Below are positions 36,082 to 45,925 of a DNA stretch of 64,000 nt, one piece after another. Source of the DNA: Desulfoluna spongiiphila (GTDB lineage: Bacteria > Desulfobacterota > Desulfobacteria > Desulfobacterales > Desulfolunaceae); the NCBI RefSeq assembly GCF_900101345.1, contig NZ_FMUX01000001.1, forward strand, positions 616,581 to 680,580, written 5' to 3'. The notes below the pieces were generated by a model, which searched no databases, was not told where the DNA came from, and worked only from the letters and a program-made list of their open reading frames with translations. A program made the translations under genes and the position numbers. Every line of letters begins with the position of its first letter. The stretch's first letter is position 1.

Positions 36082-36631
36082 TTATTCCGGTTAACGCCAA
36101 GGGAATCTCAAACGGCCTTCATCGTGTTTCCAGAAGGATGAAATGGGCCTCTCCTGCAAAAACAGTTGCCACATGCCACACATCACGCGAATGCCCCGAA
36201 AACGATCGCATAATGACTGCCTCCATGCATTCGCCATAGGGTTTCAAGGTGCCCCCACCTTGCCGCCGGAGGCATGTTTCGTTTGCCCTTCCCTTCCCCC
36301 CAATAGTCACCGCCCTGTTCCCTTACCCCGAATATTTCATGAGAAAACAACCAGGCCAAGTCAATTAAGGTGTCATTACAAGTCATTATCTAAAAAAATC
36401 AGATATTTAAAAATGCAGAATGTCATGCATCGTTTTCTGGTCGCTTTTCTCACCCTTCTTCTGCATTATCAGAGCTTTGAGGTAAACCACTACATCTGCA
36501 GCTCTGATGCCTTGAATATGGGTGGACTCGACTCGTGAAATATCCGGGTTAGGCCCCTTGCAATTTACGGGCATCGCGATATGCTCATTCACGATTTCAC
36601 CAAGAACCATCCAAGCAAACGGGACACCGGC
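36082..36631. other. Intergenic region upstream of phosphatase gene
   Basis: The only structure seen is a right-end fragment of the dispersed element at 36227-36273 (hairpin AAGGTGCCCCCACCTT then CCGCCGGAGGC). The rest is AT-rich from about 36340 to 36480 without a clear promoter pair or gene. Confidence 0.5.
36227..36273 (-). repeat. Dispersed intergenic element, fragment G
   Basis: It matches the right 45 bases of copy E: GCATTCGC, then TTTCAAGGTG and CACCTTG, then CCGCCGGAGGC (36263-36273). The left part is missing. Confidence 0.7.
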
Positions 36632-37264
36632 ATGACACCTACCCCCACCACCTTCTTTCTCGTGCGTCACGGACAGACCACCTGGAACGTCGAACGCCGC
36701 CTTCAGGGACACCTGAACTCACCCCTTACGGAAACCGGTCGCAGGCAGGCCCGGGCCGCCGGGAAAACCCTTAAGGACACCCCCATCGCCGCAGCCTTTA
36801 CCAGCCCCTCGGGCCGGGCCGTGGAGACCGCAGAAGGAATCATCGGACGCCGCGACATCACCCTGACCCGCCACGAAGGGCTCCGGGAAATCGGCCTGGG
36901 CCCCCTGGAAGGCATGCCCCTTTCCGAGGCGGAGAAACAGCACCCCAAAGCCTGCCGCGATTTCTGGGAAGCCCCCCATGACTTTGACCTGCCCGGGGCC
37001 GAACGGTTCAGCCAGGTGCAGGAGCGTGTCCTTGGTACCATTGACGGGCTCTTCCGCTCCCATGCAGGTCAGACCCTTCTCCTTGTCTCCCACGCCATCG
37101 CCATCAAGACGGCCCTGGCCTTCTTTCTTGAAAAGGAGCTCCGGGACCTGGGCGATATCCGCCTGCCGGAAAACGGACGCATCCTCACCCTGCGGGAAAC
37201 AGGCGGACGCCTGGCCCTGCTGGACCCCGACGCCTGCATTATCAAAGCAGAAACCGTTAAATAA
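36632..37264 (+). CDS. Histidine-phosphatase family protein (phosphoglycerate-mutase-like)
   Basis: The 210-residue protein has the RHG catalytic motif (FFLVRHGQTTWN, near the N-terminus), Arg in TSPSGRAVETA, Glu in REIGLGPLEGM and the second catalytic His in LLVSHAIAIKTAL. Family members remove phosphate from sugars, alpha-ribazole phosphate or other small molecules. An alpha-ribazole phosphatase (CobC-type, B12 assembly) would suit the nearby corrinoid gene, but the sequence does not prove it. The start could also be ATG 36581; neither site has a good ribosome-binding sequence. Confidence 0.87.
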   Translation: MTPTPTTFFLVRHGQTTWNVERRLQGHLNSPLTETGRRQARAAGKTLKDTPIAAAFTSPSGRAVETAEGIIGRRDITLTRHEGLREIGLGPLEGMPLSEAEKQHPKACRDFWEAPHDFDLPGAERFSQVQERVLGTIDGLFRSHAGQTLLLVSHAIAIKTALAFFLEKELRDLGDIRLPENGRILTLRETGGRLALLDPDACIIKAETVK

Positions 37265-37273
37265 AAAGGCAAT

Positions 37274-37457
37274 GCCTCCGGTGGCGAGGTGTGCCACCTC
37301 GAAAACAGGCTGCGAATGCGCTTTCCCCTTCCTTCCTCAGGGAAAATCACATTCGCCACTGGTTCAGATTAAACTGAATCTGTTGTTAAAACCTGTTTAT
37401 TCAACCCGTCGGTATAGGATCAGGCAAAAGTTTGGCCCCAGGCAGGGCCGCCGGAGG
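37274..37457 (+). repeat. Dispersed intergenic element, copy C (184 bp)
   Basis: The ends are GCCTCCGGTGG (37274-37284) and CCGCCGGAGG (37448-37457). It contains GAGGTG-TGC-CACCTC (37286-37300), GCGAATGCG...CACATTCGC around the loop TCCTTCCTC, and ACCTGTTTATTCAACC. It lies between convergent genes and its right end is read as the C-terminus of the M23 peptidase. Confidence 0.88.
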
Positions 37458-38753
37458 TATCTCTGCGGCGTGGGAAAAGGAATCAGCCCTTGGTCTCCGT
37501 GGACTGGCGGCCGGCCTGGCAACCGGTACCAGAAGCTGGGGACGGTACTGGGCCATGATGCGGGAGAAGGCCTCTTTTTGGGTGGCATCAATGGAACCGG
37601 CACGGGGTGTGTCGATCTTGGTGGGGTCCACGGGTTTGCCGTGGATCTTCATGCGAAAACAGAGATGGGGCCCGGTGGCAAGGCCGGTGGAGCCGACGTA
37701 ACCGATGAGATCACCCTGCTTGACTTTTCTGCCGGTGCGCATGCCCCTGGCAAATCGGGACATGTGCAGGTAACCGCTCTCATAGCCGTTGCCGTGGGTA
37801 ATCAGGATATGGTTGCCCGAGCTGTTGTTGGTGGCGACCCGCTTGAGGGTGCCGCTGCCGATGGCGTAAATGGGGGTTCCGGTGGGGGCGGCGTAATCGA
37901 CGCCGTAGTGGGGCTTGTACCGTTTCTGGATGGGATGGTAGCGCCTCAGGGTAAACCCCGAGGAGATCCGGGTAAAGGCCACCGGGGTCTTGAGAAACAC
38001 GTGACGCAGGTTCCTGCCGTCGGGGGCATAGTATTCGCCGGAGCCATCCGCATCTTCCATCCTGAAGGCCTCGTGGAGCTCCCCCTGGTTGGTAAAAGCC
38101 ACGGCCAGGATCCTGCCGTACCCCTTGAAGACGTTCCCTGAGTACCGCTTTTCCACAAGCACCGAGAAGGTGTCTCCCACACGCAGGTCATGGATAAAAT
38201 CGATCTCCCAGCCCATCAGGTTGCCGAGCCGCACTGCCAGTTCGGGTTTTTCCCCCGCTTCTGTCATGGCCCCGTACAGGGAGGTGCGGATCGAGCCTGT
38301 CACCCTCTCCATGCGGACATCGTAGGCGATGGGCTTTACGATGGCCGTGTAGTCTTCCCCGTCCCGGGACACCTCAAGGTAGCTGTCCGAGTCGATGGCG
38401 TATTCAAACCGCGTAAACTCTTCGTCCAGGGTGGCCACCTGCCAGGTGTTGCCCACCCGGATCCGGGTGAGATCGTACACCGGTGTGCAGGCCCCGGCAA
38501 AGGCATAGACTTCCGATGGGGAGAGCCACTTCTTCAAGATGGAGGCGGCGGTATTTCCGGAGGAGACCTTGCCCTTCACCACGGTCTCTTCGGGCTCCGG
38601 GGGAAGGGCCGGGGCTTCGGCCACCGGCTCTGAAGCCGGGGCATCGGCCGCACCGATAACCGCGGAGCTCGCTCCGCCATCGTGCTCGTCACAGGAGGTA
38701 AACAAAAGGGCAGCCAGGAAGACAACAAGGAAGGGGATATTTTTATATTTCAT
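37401..38753 (-). CDS. M23 metallopeptidase lipoprotein (LytM-type, envelope)
   Basis: The 450-residue protein has a lipobox LLFTSC (Cys21), a Pro/Ala/Glu linker, an OapA/LysM-like and beta-rich middle (about 60-260) and a C-terminal M23 domain. Zinc and catalytic residues are His282 and Asp286 (HYGVDYAAP) and His363, but the usual HxH reads GPHLC (His363-x-Cys365). Family members cut peptidoglycan cross-links or act as amidase activators. The last 18 or so residues (from about 433, PPAALPGAKLLPDPIPTG) are encoded by repeat copy C, including the stop. The start is ATG 38753 with no clear ribosome-binding site; a TTG codon precedes it. Confidence 0.9.
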   Translation of the reverse strand: MKYKNIPFLVVFLAALLFTSCDEHDGGASSAVIGAADAPASEPVAEAPALPPEPEETVVKGKVSSGNTAASILKKWLSPSEVYAFAGACTPVYDLTRIRVGNTWQVATLDEEFTRFEYAIDSDSYLEVSRDGEDYTAIVKPIAYDVRMERVTGSIRTSLYGAMTEAGEKPELAVRLGNLMGWEIDFIHDLRVGDTFSVLVEKRYSGNVFKGYGRILAVAFTNQGELHEAFRMEDADGSGEYYAPDGRNLRHVFLKTPVAFTRISSGFTLRRYHPIQKRYKPHYGVDYAAPTGTPIYAIGSGTLKRVATNNSSGNHILITHGNGYESGYLHMSRFARGMRTGRKVKQGDLIGYVGSTGLATGPHLCFRMKIHGKPVDPTKIDTPRAGSIDATQKEAFSRIMAQYRPQLLVPVARPAASPRRPRADSFSHAAEIPPAALPGAKLLPDPIPTG

Positions 38754-38978
38754 CAAGTAGATTCACTTAAAATTGAGGTCATTGTATCGGGCAACGGACG
38801 TGGCGATGCCTGGCGGTAAAACGCCGGGCCAGCAGAAATGGGAGGGGAAGAAGCCACTGTCCTGCAAGAATTCTTTGTCAACAGGACGTACCACGATCAA
38901 TGATTCGCTGTCAAACACCCCACAAGGCCTCCCCCGTGCCGGTACGGAGAAGGCCCGTGGTGTCGCACGCAAAAGCCC

Positions 38979-39419
38979 CTATCCGATAAGCTTTTTACCG
39001 GTGAGCTTCACAAGGGCCTTTGACAGGGCTTTGGGCTCCCAGGGTTCAGGCAGGCCGCCGCTGGCGGTGAGGAACAAGAAGGCCTGGGCAAAGTGGGAAA
39101 GAAGGGTAATCTGCTTTTCCGAAATCGTCTCGCTGGGGACGATGCGGATGTTGTAGGGGTTTCCGTCTTCCGTTTTAAAGGGAATGGCGGCCACCGTACT
39201 ATTCGGTGGGTTTTCGCGGGTCTGGTACACCACAATGGGAAGGTCATCGGAGACCGTTTCCCGCACATCGTCAATGACGGTCGAGATATGGGGAAACATC
39301 TCCTCGGCCCATGAGAGGGGCCCTCCCCACCCGAAGGTATAGGTGGGAGCAATCTTCGTCCAATCGGACTTCAACACCTTTTTCGCCTGTTTCTGGACAT
39401 CATGGATCTTTGCCTGCAT
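38979..39419 (-). CDS. Hypothetical protein, 146 residues
   Basis: No family was recognised. The protein is soluble, with a basic helical N-terminus (IHDVQKQAKKVLKSDW), a central mixed region (YTFGWGGPLSW) and a helical C-terminus. It has no signal peptide or membrane helix. AGAGAGG about seven bases before the ATG, normal codon use and length support a real gene. It lies upstream of the M23 gene on the same strand with 225 bp between. The element fragment H and copy D lie just upstream of its start. Confidence 0.65.
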   Translation of the reverse strand: MQAKIHDVQKQAKKVLKSDWTKIAPTYTFGWGGPLSWAEEMFPHISTVIDDVRETVSDDLPIVVYQTRENPPNSTVAAIPFKTEDGNPYNIRIVPSETISEKQITLLSHFAQAFLFLTASGGLPEPWEPKALSKALVKLTGKKLIG

Positions 39420-39475
39420 GGCGCTGCCTCTCTGCTTTCCAGGCCCCGTCGGGACCGCATGGTGTGTTAGGGATA

Positions 39476-39496
39476 CCCCGGCAGGACCGCCGGAGG
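39476..39496 (+). repeat. Dispersed intergenic element, fragment H (right end only)
   Basis: CCCCGGCAGGACCGCCGGAGG matches the right terminus of copies C and D. It is followed by GCTGAATCGTTAC (39514-39526), the same outer flank seen after copies D and E, and then directly by copy D. Confidence 0.65.
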
Positions 39497-39558
39497 GTTT
39501 TTCGCTCTTTTACGCTGAATCGTTACGGTTTTTGCAACTATTCAGATCCTAAAAAGCT

Positions 39559-39730
39559 GCCTCCGGCGGCAAGGTGTGCCACCTTGAAAGCAGGTTGCGA
39601 ATGCGTTTTGCCCCTCGTTCCTCGGGGCAAATCACATCCGCCTTTAAAGTAACATTCATTCAAGAAGCCTTTTTAAGACCTGTTTGTTAAACTTTTTAAA
39701 AGTTTAGCCCCCGGCAGGGCCGCCGGAGGC
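39559..39730 (+). repeat. Dispersed intergenic element, copy D (172 bp, best preserved)
   Basis: A perfect 11-bp inverted terminus spans 39559-39569 / 39720-39730. Outer flanks AACTATTCAG (about 39536-39545) and CTGAATAGTT (39736-39745) are also inverted repeats, extending the element to about 210 bp. Inside are AAGGTG-TGC-CACCTT, GCGAATGCG (39597-39605) with CACATCCGC (39633-39641), and TTTGCCCC / GGGGCAAA around the loop TCGTTCCTC (39615-39623). It lies between two minus-strand genes. Confidence 0.9.
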
Positions 39731-39840
39731 ATAAGCTGAATAGTTACCGGTTTTTTTCGTTATTGTGTCGGCCGCCATGTCGTGTTTGACAAACCGGCCC
39801 GCCCACTGTTCCGGCAGACGACTATACACCAGCCGGGCAA

Positions 39841-39883
39841 TAAAAAAAACAGCCCGTGAATCCATGGATTCACGGGCTGTGGA
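39841..39883 (-). terminator. Terminator of the chemoreceptor gene (minus strand)
   Basis: A perfect 28-bp palindrome at 39851-39878 (two 14-base arms, the first beginning AGCCCGTGAATCC) is followed, reading the minus strand, by a run of T residues (A-run at 39842-39849 on plus). It lies about 85 bases after the stop of the gene at 39967. Confidence 0.85.
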
Positions 39884-39966
39884 CGGGTCGTGGCGGCAAC
39901 TAACCCCGCACAAACAGTTCAAACGCGCACCCCCGACTGGAGTTCAGGGGGCACTTTCAGATTCCT

Positions 39967-42027
39967 TTACAGGGTAAAACGCCCCGTCATCCCTTTGAGC
40001 TCCCCTGCCAGGTGGTTCATGTCCTCGGCGCAACGGGTCAGGACGTCGGTGCTGCCGGTGATTTCCCGGGCCGACACGTTCACATCGGCAATATCCCGGG
40101 CAATGGACGCCACCGTGGCGGAGTTTTTCCCCACCTGGCGGTTGACATCCTCCACCTTGGCCGAGGCCAGCTCGATGTTGCCGGCAATTTCATTGGTGGC
40201 AATGGCCTGCTCTTCCATGGCCGAGGCGATGATGGCAACGATCTCTTCCATTTGCCCCACCACCTTGGAGACCTTGGAGATCTCCGAGACGGTGGACTCG
40301 ATCTGCGACTGGACGGCGGCCACCTGCTCATGGATTTTTTCCGTGGCCCCTGAGGTCTCCCCGGCCAGATCCTTGATCTCACCGGCCACAACGGCAAAAC
40401 CCCGCCCTGCTTCCCCGGCACGGGCCGCCTCGATGGTGGCATTCAGGGCCAGCAGGTTGATCTGCTGGGAGATGCCCGAGATGGTCTCGGAGATGGTGCC
40501 GATCTCTTCGGCGGAGTCCCCTAAGGCCCCCACCTTGACCGTGGCGTTCTTCGTTCCGGAAACCGCCGAATCGGTGATCTCCTTGGCGGTGTTGGCGTTC
40601 TTGCCGATCTCTTCGATGGTGGAGGCCATCTGCCCGGCGGCTGAAGCCACCGAGGAGATATTCTGGGCCGCCTCTTCCACGGAGGAGGCCACAAAGGCGA
40701 TACCGGTGTTCATCACTTCAGCAGCTGCGGCAACGGTATCCGAACGTTGCGAGGTCCCTGCTGCCCCGGATTTCACCTGGGCGGAAACGGCGGAGAGCTC
40801 CTTGGAGGAGCCGGCCAGGTGGTCCACCCCCTCGTTGATGCTCCCCATCATGGCGTGCAGGCTCCCCACCACGGTGTTCAGCGACGAGGTGAGGGAACCG
40901 ATCTCATCGGCCCGGTTCACCGTCAGGGTCCGGGAGAGATCCCCTTCGGCCATGCCCCGTGATAGGTCCACGCCCTCCTGAAGGGGCGAGGTGATGGCCA
41001 CGCTGATGGCCACCCCGAAGAAGAAGGAGAGGGCCACGGCCACCCCCATGATGATGAAGTTGGCGGCCTGGATCTTTTTGTACAGGGCCCGACCATCGAT
41101 GGTAAGCTGCTGCGCATCCTGGCTCAAGGCTTTCACCGCCTTGTCCAGAAGGGCCAGGCTCTCCGTCTGTTTCTCCTGGCAGGGCCCGTTGGCCATGGCG
41201 TTCAACTCAATGTTGATGGCAACAGCCTTGTCCACTTCCGCGCCGACCCTGGAAAACGCCTCGGCGATACTGGCCTGAATCGGCAGCATGTCCTGCTGGT
41301 AAATACCCGCGGCCCGGGACCGAAGCCCCTGATCAACGAACAAGTCAATCTGAGTGAAATGCCGCTCCAGGGAGGAGGCCTCCAGTTCGACGTTCATGAG
41401 CTCTTCTTCGATCACCCCGTTGGAAAGGGGGTACGTGCTGCCCCAGCTGTACAGGGATTCGGAAAGCAGGGCCCAGTCCGTGTTGTCCTTGTCAGCCAGG
41501 GTGTAGATGCGCCCGGCCATGCGGTTGACGGCTGCGTCAAAGGCGCCCTTGGCCTTCAGGGTGTCGGCGTGCACCTGCAGGGGGTTGAGTATGCCCGTTG
41601 CCTCCAGCTCTTTGAGCTTGGCAAAAAACGCCTCGTTTAATGTGGACCACTCCCCAAAGGCCTGGGTGTAGGCGCTCCATGCCGCGTCCACCTCCGGTGA
41701 CCGGGGAAAGGATTGAAACGCCGCCATGCTTTTGCCGTACTCCGACCGAATGACCTCCAGCCTGTCGTACTCCGTCTGGAGGGTCTCCGGGTCAAGGTAA
41801 GCGCTCAGCAACCCTTGCTGAGACTGCACAAACCGGTTTGCCAGGTCACGCATCTCGGCCATGCGCTCCATGGCCGGAAGGCTCTCTTCTGTGGCCGTGT
41901 GGAGATAACTCCCGATGGTGGTAGCGGCATACCGGCCGAAAAGCCCGATCACCACCGTGGCCAATGAGACCAGAAGAAAACTTCCCACCAGTTTTTTCTT
42001 CAAGGGAATATCACTGATTTTCAACAT
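39967..42027 (-). CDS. Methyl-accepting chemotaxis protein
   Basis: The 686-residue protein has a membrane helix (about 11-31), a long all-helical periplasmic sensor (about 35-325, no Cache motif), a second helix (about 330-350), HAMP (about 352-405) and a signalling domain. Its hairpin tip is [26 protein letters not shown]. The C-terminus has no CheR-binding pentapeptide. AAAGGAGG lies before ATG 42027. No che genes are in the window. It is followed by a strong minus-strand terminator. Confidence 0.94.
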   Translation of the reverse strand: MLKISDIPLKKKLVGSFLLVSLATVVIGLFGRYAATTIGSYLHTATEESLPAMERMAEMRDLANRFVQSQQGLLSAYLDPETLQTEYDRLEVIRSEYGKSMAAFQSFPRSPEVDAAWSAYTQAFGEWSTLNEAFFAKLKELEATGILNPLQVHADTLKAKGAFDAAVNRMAGRIYTLADKDNTDWALLSESLYSWGSTYPLSNGVIEEELMNVELEASSLERHFTQIDLFVDQGLRSRAAGIYQQDMLPIQASIAEAFSRVGAEVDKAVAINIELNAMANGPCQEKQTESLALLDKAVKALSQDAQQLTIDGRALYKKIQAANFIIMGVAVALSFFFGVAISVAITSPLQEGVDLSRGMAEGDLSRTLTVNRADEIGSLTSSLNTVVGSLHAMMGSINEGVDHLAGSSKELSAVSAQVKSGAAGTSQRSDTVAAAAEVMNTGIAFVASSVEEAAQNISSVASAAGQMASTIEEIGKNANTAKEITDSAVSGTKNATVKVGALGDSAEEIGTISETISGISQQINLLALNATIEAARAGEAGRGFAVVAGEIKDLAGETSGATEKIHEQVAAVQSQIESTVSEISKVSKVVGQMEEIVAIIASAMEEQAIATNEIAGNIELASAKVEDVNRQVGKNSATVASIARDIADVNVSAREITGSTDVLTRCAEDMNHLAGELKGMTGRFTL

Positions 42028-42365
42028 ACAGAACCGCCTCCTTTGCTTCGTTCGATAGCCCGTGTCCACCACCTGCACCGAACAGGCATTCGCTTTCTCT
42101 CACAAATAAACAAGCTATTATGACAGGAGGCGCGCAACCTGTAAGGGAACGCAATTCTATTCCTGCAAGCTCTCCATTTTATTCGGCATACAAAAGCCCG
42201 GGCTTTACTGATTTATTCTCTGTGAACCGGAGAAACACGGCTGCACCAGAGATAAATCCCACGAATCAGGAGACAATGGTTTGAAAAAAATCGTGGGCGT
42301 TTCCCATGTCGCCGTGCAGGGAATCCCGCTCGCGAAAAAATGGCCGGTGGTCACTTTCCCATCTG
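42028..42365. other. Intergenic region between chemoreceptor and EamA gene
   Basis: No gene was seen. Reading the minus strand, CATAAT at 42118-42123 could be a -10 for the chemoreceptor, but no matching -35 is evident. Confidence 0.35.
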
Positions 42366-43211
42366 CTACCGACTCGCCCTCAGGATCCCGACACCCAACA
42401 GGGTCATCAGGGTAGCGACCACTTTCATGAGATCCAGCCGTTCTTTGAGCACCACCACCCCTAAGAGCAAGGCAAAGATAATGCTGGTCTCACGCACCGC
42501 CGCCACCATGGCGATGGGGGCCAGGGTAAAGGACCAGGTCACCATGGCGTAGGCTGAAAACGAGGCCCCGCCCCCTTTCAAGGCAAACCGCCACTCCCGG
42601 CAGACCACCCGGGTGAGGATCCCCGGACGGACCACCCGCATGATCACTGCAAACCCAGCGGCGTTCAACACCGAAAGGCATCCGTAAAACCCGAGGGCCG
42701 TCCCCGCCTCCCGGGCCCCCATGCCGTCCACAAGGGAATAGGAGGCGATAAAGCACCCCGTCACAATGGACAACAGCGCGGCCTGGCCGTTGCGGAGCCC
42801 GTCGCTTTTGCGCACCAGGGTCAGGCTCATGATCCCGCTGCCGATGATCCCGATGGCGGCCAGCTCGCTGAAGGAGAGCTCAACCCCCAGAAAGAGCACC
42901 GACACACCGGCCACGATCATGGGGGCCACCCCCCGTGCCAGGGGGTAGACCTGGCTCAGGTCCCCGATGCGATACGAGGCCAGCAGAAAAAGCTGGTAGC
43001 CCACATGAAGCGCGGCCCCTGCCACCAGGTAGGGCCAGGAATCAAGGGAGGGCAGGGGCGCCACCAGCAGCACGCCAAGGGCAAAGGGCGTGTGCCCCAG
43101 CACCACGGCGGTCATGCTCACGTGCTTGTCCGGGGTGTTTTTCACCAGAAAATTCCAGGTGGCGTGCAGCAGGGCTGCAAGCAGGACCACCGCCATCACG
43201 GAAAGGGACAT
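42366..43211 (-). CDS. EamA/DMT-family transporter
   Basis: The 281-residue protein has ten predicted membrane helices arranged as two five-helix EamA repeats (first about 1-135, second about 145-281), as in the drug/metabolite transporter superfamily. The N-terminal LLHATWNFLVK and the C-terminal SIIFALLLGVVVLKERL are typical. The substrate is unknown. AGGAG lies seven bases before ATG 43211. Repeat copy E lies directly upstream, between this gene and the second chemoreceptor. Confidence 0.9.
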   Translation of the reverse strand: MSLSVMAVVLLAALLHATWNFLVKNTPDKHVSMTAVVLGHTPFALGVLLVAPLPSLDSWPYLVAGAALHVGYQLFLLASYRIGDLSQVYPLARGVAPMIVAGVSVLFLGVELSFSELAAIGIIGSGIMSLTLVRKSDGLRNGQAALLSIVTGCFIASYSLVDGMGAREAGTALGFYGCLSVLNAAGFAVIMRVVRPGILTRVVCREWRFALKGGGASFSAYAMVTWSFTLAPIAMVAAVRETSIIFALLLGVVVLKERLDLMKVVATLMTLLGVGILRASR

Positions 43212-43250
43212 GGGAAACTCCTGTTGAGAAATAGGGTTTAGGGGAAAATG

Positions 43251-43420
43251 GCCTCCGACGTTCCTATCGAAAACTAACCCCCTGAAAAGTTTGATAAACA
43301 AACATCAAAAACAGTTTCGATTCAATCTGAATAAATGGCGAATGTGATGTCCCCTGAGGAACGAAGGGGAAAGCGCATTCGCAACCTGCTTTCAAGGTGG
43401 CACACCTTGCCGCCGGAGGC
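43251..43420 (-). repeat. Dispersed intergenic element, copy E (170 bp)
   Basis: The right end CCGCCGGAGGC (43410-43420) is intact; the left end is decayed (GCCTCCGACG). It has GCGAATGTG (43338-43346) pairing CGCATTCGC (43374-43382), TCCCCT/AGGGGA around GAGGAACGA (43356-43364), and hairpin AAGGTG-GCA-CACCTT. The outer flank GCTGAATAGTTACC follows (43432-43445), and the chemoreceptor stop at 43449 comes right after it. Confidence 0.85.
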
Positions 43421-43448
43421 TGCTTTTTGGAGCTGAATAGTTACCAGG

Positions 43449-45455
43449 TCAGATTTTAAACTGCCCCACCACCTCGTTCAAATCCGAGGCAAGGCCCGCA
43501 AGCTTTTCGGACCGGCCGTGGACCGTGGTGCTGCTCTCGGAAAAGCGGGTGGCAGACCGGTTGACACCGGCCATCTCTTCGGCGATCTCCCCGGAGCCCC
43601 CGGCGCACTGCACCACCTGGTTGTTGACCTCCTCAAGGCCGCGGGAAGCCTGGGCAAGGTTTTCCGCAATTTCACCGGTGGAGCCGGATTGCTGCTCCAC
43701 GGCTGCGGCGATGGCCCCCACGAGTTCGCTGACCTCATCGATGACCGAGGAGATCCGGCCGATCCCCTCAACGGACCGGGTAGAGGAGTCCCGGACACCG
43801 TCGATGCGCTGCCGGATCTCTCCGGTGGCGTCGGCGGTCTGCCCGGCAAGGGCTTTGATCTCTCCGGCCACCACGGCAAAGCCCTTGCCCGCTTCCCCGG
43901 CCCGGGCGGCCTCGATGGTGGCGTTCAGGGCCAGAAGGTTGGTCTGCTCGGAGATCTCGGAGATGGCCTCGGTGACCTTGCCGATGTCCCCTGCAGCGGC
44001 CCCGAGGGCATCCATGATCACGCTCACCTCTCGGGCCTGGTGCACCATCTCCGTGGTGACGCCCCGGGCCCTTTCGGAGTTCCCGGCGATCTCTGCGATG
44101 GTGGCGCGCATCTCCTCGGTGGCCGCGGCCACCATATTCACGTTGGCCGTGGCCTGCTCCGTGGAGGCGGCCACATCGGCCATCACGCTGTTGGTCTCTT
44201 CGGCGGAAGCAGCCACGGTGCCCGCCCGGTTGTTCATCTCTGCGGCGCCGTCGGACATGGTCACCGCAAGCCGGGAGAGTTCTCCCCCGGAGTCTTTGAC
44301 CGCTTCGGCATTTTCCGCAAGGGCCTGGATCACCCCATGGACTTTCTCGATAAAAGCGTTAAACCAGGTGGCAAGGGTACCCAGCTCATCGGCCGTTTTG
44401 ACCTCAAGCCGCCGCGTGAGATCGCCCTCCCCTTCTGCGATGTCCCGCAGCATCTCCGAGGTATTGATGATGGGGCGCGTCACAATGCGGGCCAGCCAGA
44501 GGGCTGCCCCCACCGCCAGGAGAAAGAGCACGCCACCGAACCCCAGGATCATCAGGGTCAGCCGCCGGGTTGCCGACATCACCTCCTGTTTTTCGATGAC
44601 GCCGATGAGTTTCCAGCCCAGGGTGGGGGAGGTGTAGACATCGGCAAAGCAGTCCACGCCATCCATCTCCACCGCCACATGCCCTGAGGCGATGGAGTCC
44701 AGGGTGGCATAGGCCGGTGAGTCCAGCTCCGTCATCTTTTTGAAGTTTGTGGCAGGGTCATGGGGGTTGGCCAGAATGGTCCCGTCCCCCTGAACCAGGA
44801 TGGCAAACCCGCTTTCACCGATGCGGATGCCGTGGATCATATCGGTCAGGCGCGACAGGGAGACATCGATTCCCACCACACCGGTACGCCTGCCGTCGGG
44901 TCCGGTCACCGGAGCCACCAGGCCCACAACCGTAAGCCCGTTGCCGCCGGAGAGATACGCAGGGGTCATCACCAGCTTCCCTGCATCGGCGGGTTTTCGG
45001 TACCAGCTCCTCTTGCGAGGGTCGTACCCCGCCTTTTTTTCCGCGGGCAGGGAGGTGAGCAGGCCGCCGGCTTCGGTGCCCAGGTAAATCTCGCAATAGG
45101 ATGGGCTGGAGTCGTGAACCCTCCGAAAGAGGCGAAAGAGCTCCGCGTTTACCCCGCCGTCCTCAAGGGGCGTGACCAGGGTCTTTTCCGTTGTGTCCAC
45201 ATAGGAGGTCACCTGGTCCCCGACCCCTTTGAGCAGGGGATCTGAGGCCAGCTGGGTCACGTGGCTGGTGATCCCGTCCATGAACAGGTTCATGGCATTG
45301 TCCACCTGGGCGAGCTCACGGGTCGTGGCCCCCACAAAGCCGCTGATGGAGAGCTGCTTCAACTGAACCGCCACCACCGCCATGATAATCGCGATGGGAA
45401 CAACGGCGACACAGGTAAAAGCGATCATCAGTTTCTGCTTGATTGAAAACGTCAT
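43449..45455 (-). CDS. Methyl-accepting chemotaxis protein with Cache sensor
   Basis: The 668-residue protein has a membrane helix (about 9-31), a dCache_1 periplasmic sensor (about 40-280, with the SWYRKP and GVVGIDVSL strands that line the ligand pocket), a second helix (about 288-310), HAMP (about 312-365) and a signalling domain with tip [21 protein letters not shown]. dCache receptors usually bind amino acids or carboxylates. The ATG at 45455 has AAAGG upstream. It differs from the other receptor in sensor type, so the two likely respond to different stimuli. Confidence 0.94.
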   Translation of the reverse strand: MTFSIKQKLMIAFTCVAVVPIAIIMAVVAVQLKQLSISGFVGATTRELAQVDNAMNLFMDGITSHVTQLASDPLLKGVGDQVTSYVDTTEKTLVTPLEDGGVNAELFRLFRRVHDSSPSYCEIYLGTEAGGLLTSLPAEKKAGYDPRKRSWYRKPADAGKLVMTPAYLSGGNGLTVVGLVAPVTGPDGRRTGVVGIDVSLSRLTDMIHGIRIGESGFAILVQGDGTILANPHDPATNFKKMTELDSPAYATLDSIASGHVAVEMDGVDCFADVYTSPTLGWKLIGVIEKQEVMSATRRLTLMILGFGGVLFLLAVGAALWLARIVTRPIINTSEMLRDIAEGEGDLTRRLEVKTADELGTLATWFNAFIEKVHGVIQALAENAEAVKDSGGELSRLAVTMSDGAAEMNNRAGTVAASAEETNSVMADVAASTEQATANVNMVAAATEEMRATIAEIAGNSERARGVTTEMVHQAREVSVIMDALGAAAGDIGKVTEAISEISEQTNLLALNATIEAARAGEAGKGFAVVAGEIKALAGQTADATGEIRQRIDGVRDSSTRSVEGIGRISSVIDEVSELVGAIAAAVEQQSGSTGEIAENLAQASRGLEEVNNQVVQCAGGSGEIAEEMAGVNRSATRFSESSTTVHGRSEKLAGLASDLNEVVGQFKI

Positions 45456-45697
45456 CTTTCATTGCCTTTCTACTGAGGCAGCATCCGGAATGCACCTTGC
45501 GTTTCTGGCTGCCACGTCAAAGACCGGGCATCGCAGCCGACTCATTCTCTTGAAAAGAGAACCCTGCCATCCATTACACCCCTTGTCTTCGCGTAGAATT
45601 GCTTTTCCTTTACTCTCTTTTTTTGCCGGAACACTGAAATTGCCCGAAAGCCCTCCCCACACACACCACGGTGAAGGGACCGGAGGACGAAAATAAG

Positions 45698-45727
45698 TTG
45701 CCGTAAAAAACAGCCATACGGTACAAT
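45698..45727 (+). promoter_or_regulatory. Candidate arsC promoter
   Basis: TTGCCG (45698-45703) and TACAAT (45722-45727) are separated by 18 bases. The spacer overlaps AACAGCCATACGGT (45709-45722). Confidence 0.45.
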
Positions 45728-45816
45728 CGGATTTGTGGTTGAGGCGCGCCTTTGTTTTTTTCACTCATCCGAAGGCGACGCCCCCTCACACAATCCTCAC
45801 AAAACAGCCATACTGT
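45709..45816 (+). promoter_or_regulatory. Two operator-like direct repeats before arsC
   Basis: AACAGCCATACGGT at 45709-45722 recurs as AACAGCCATACTGT at 45803-45816 (13 of 14 identical). The second contains the inverted repeat ACAG-CCATA-CTGT. The first lies in the promoter spacer, where a repressor would block transcription. Confidence 0.5.
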
Positions 45817-45925
45817 GGGCCATCACCCCCCAGGGGCCACCGAGGTTCCTGTACAGTACACCCCGCCGGTCGAAACGTTCCCCGGCAGTTACCATGAAAC
45901 ACCAGCACCACAGGAGACACACGCC

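Larger units (their letters stand above)
45456..45925. other. Divergent region upstream of arsC
   Basis: No gene was recognised in these 470 bp. The region holds the candidate arsC promoter and two operator-like direct repeats listed separately. Confidence 0.45.

Noticed and set aside
36143..36538. 131-codon plus-strand frame
   Set aside because: It overlaps the element fragment at 36227-36273 and an AT-rich intergenic stretch; Cys/His-rich translation and no ribosome-binding site.
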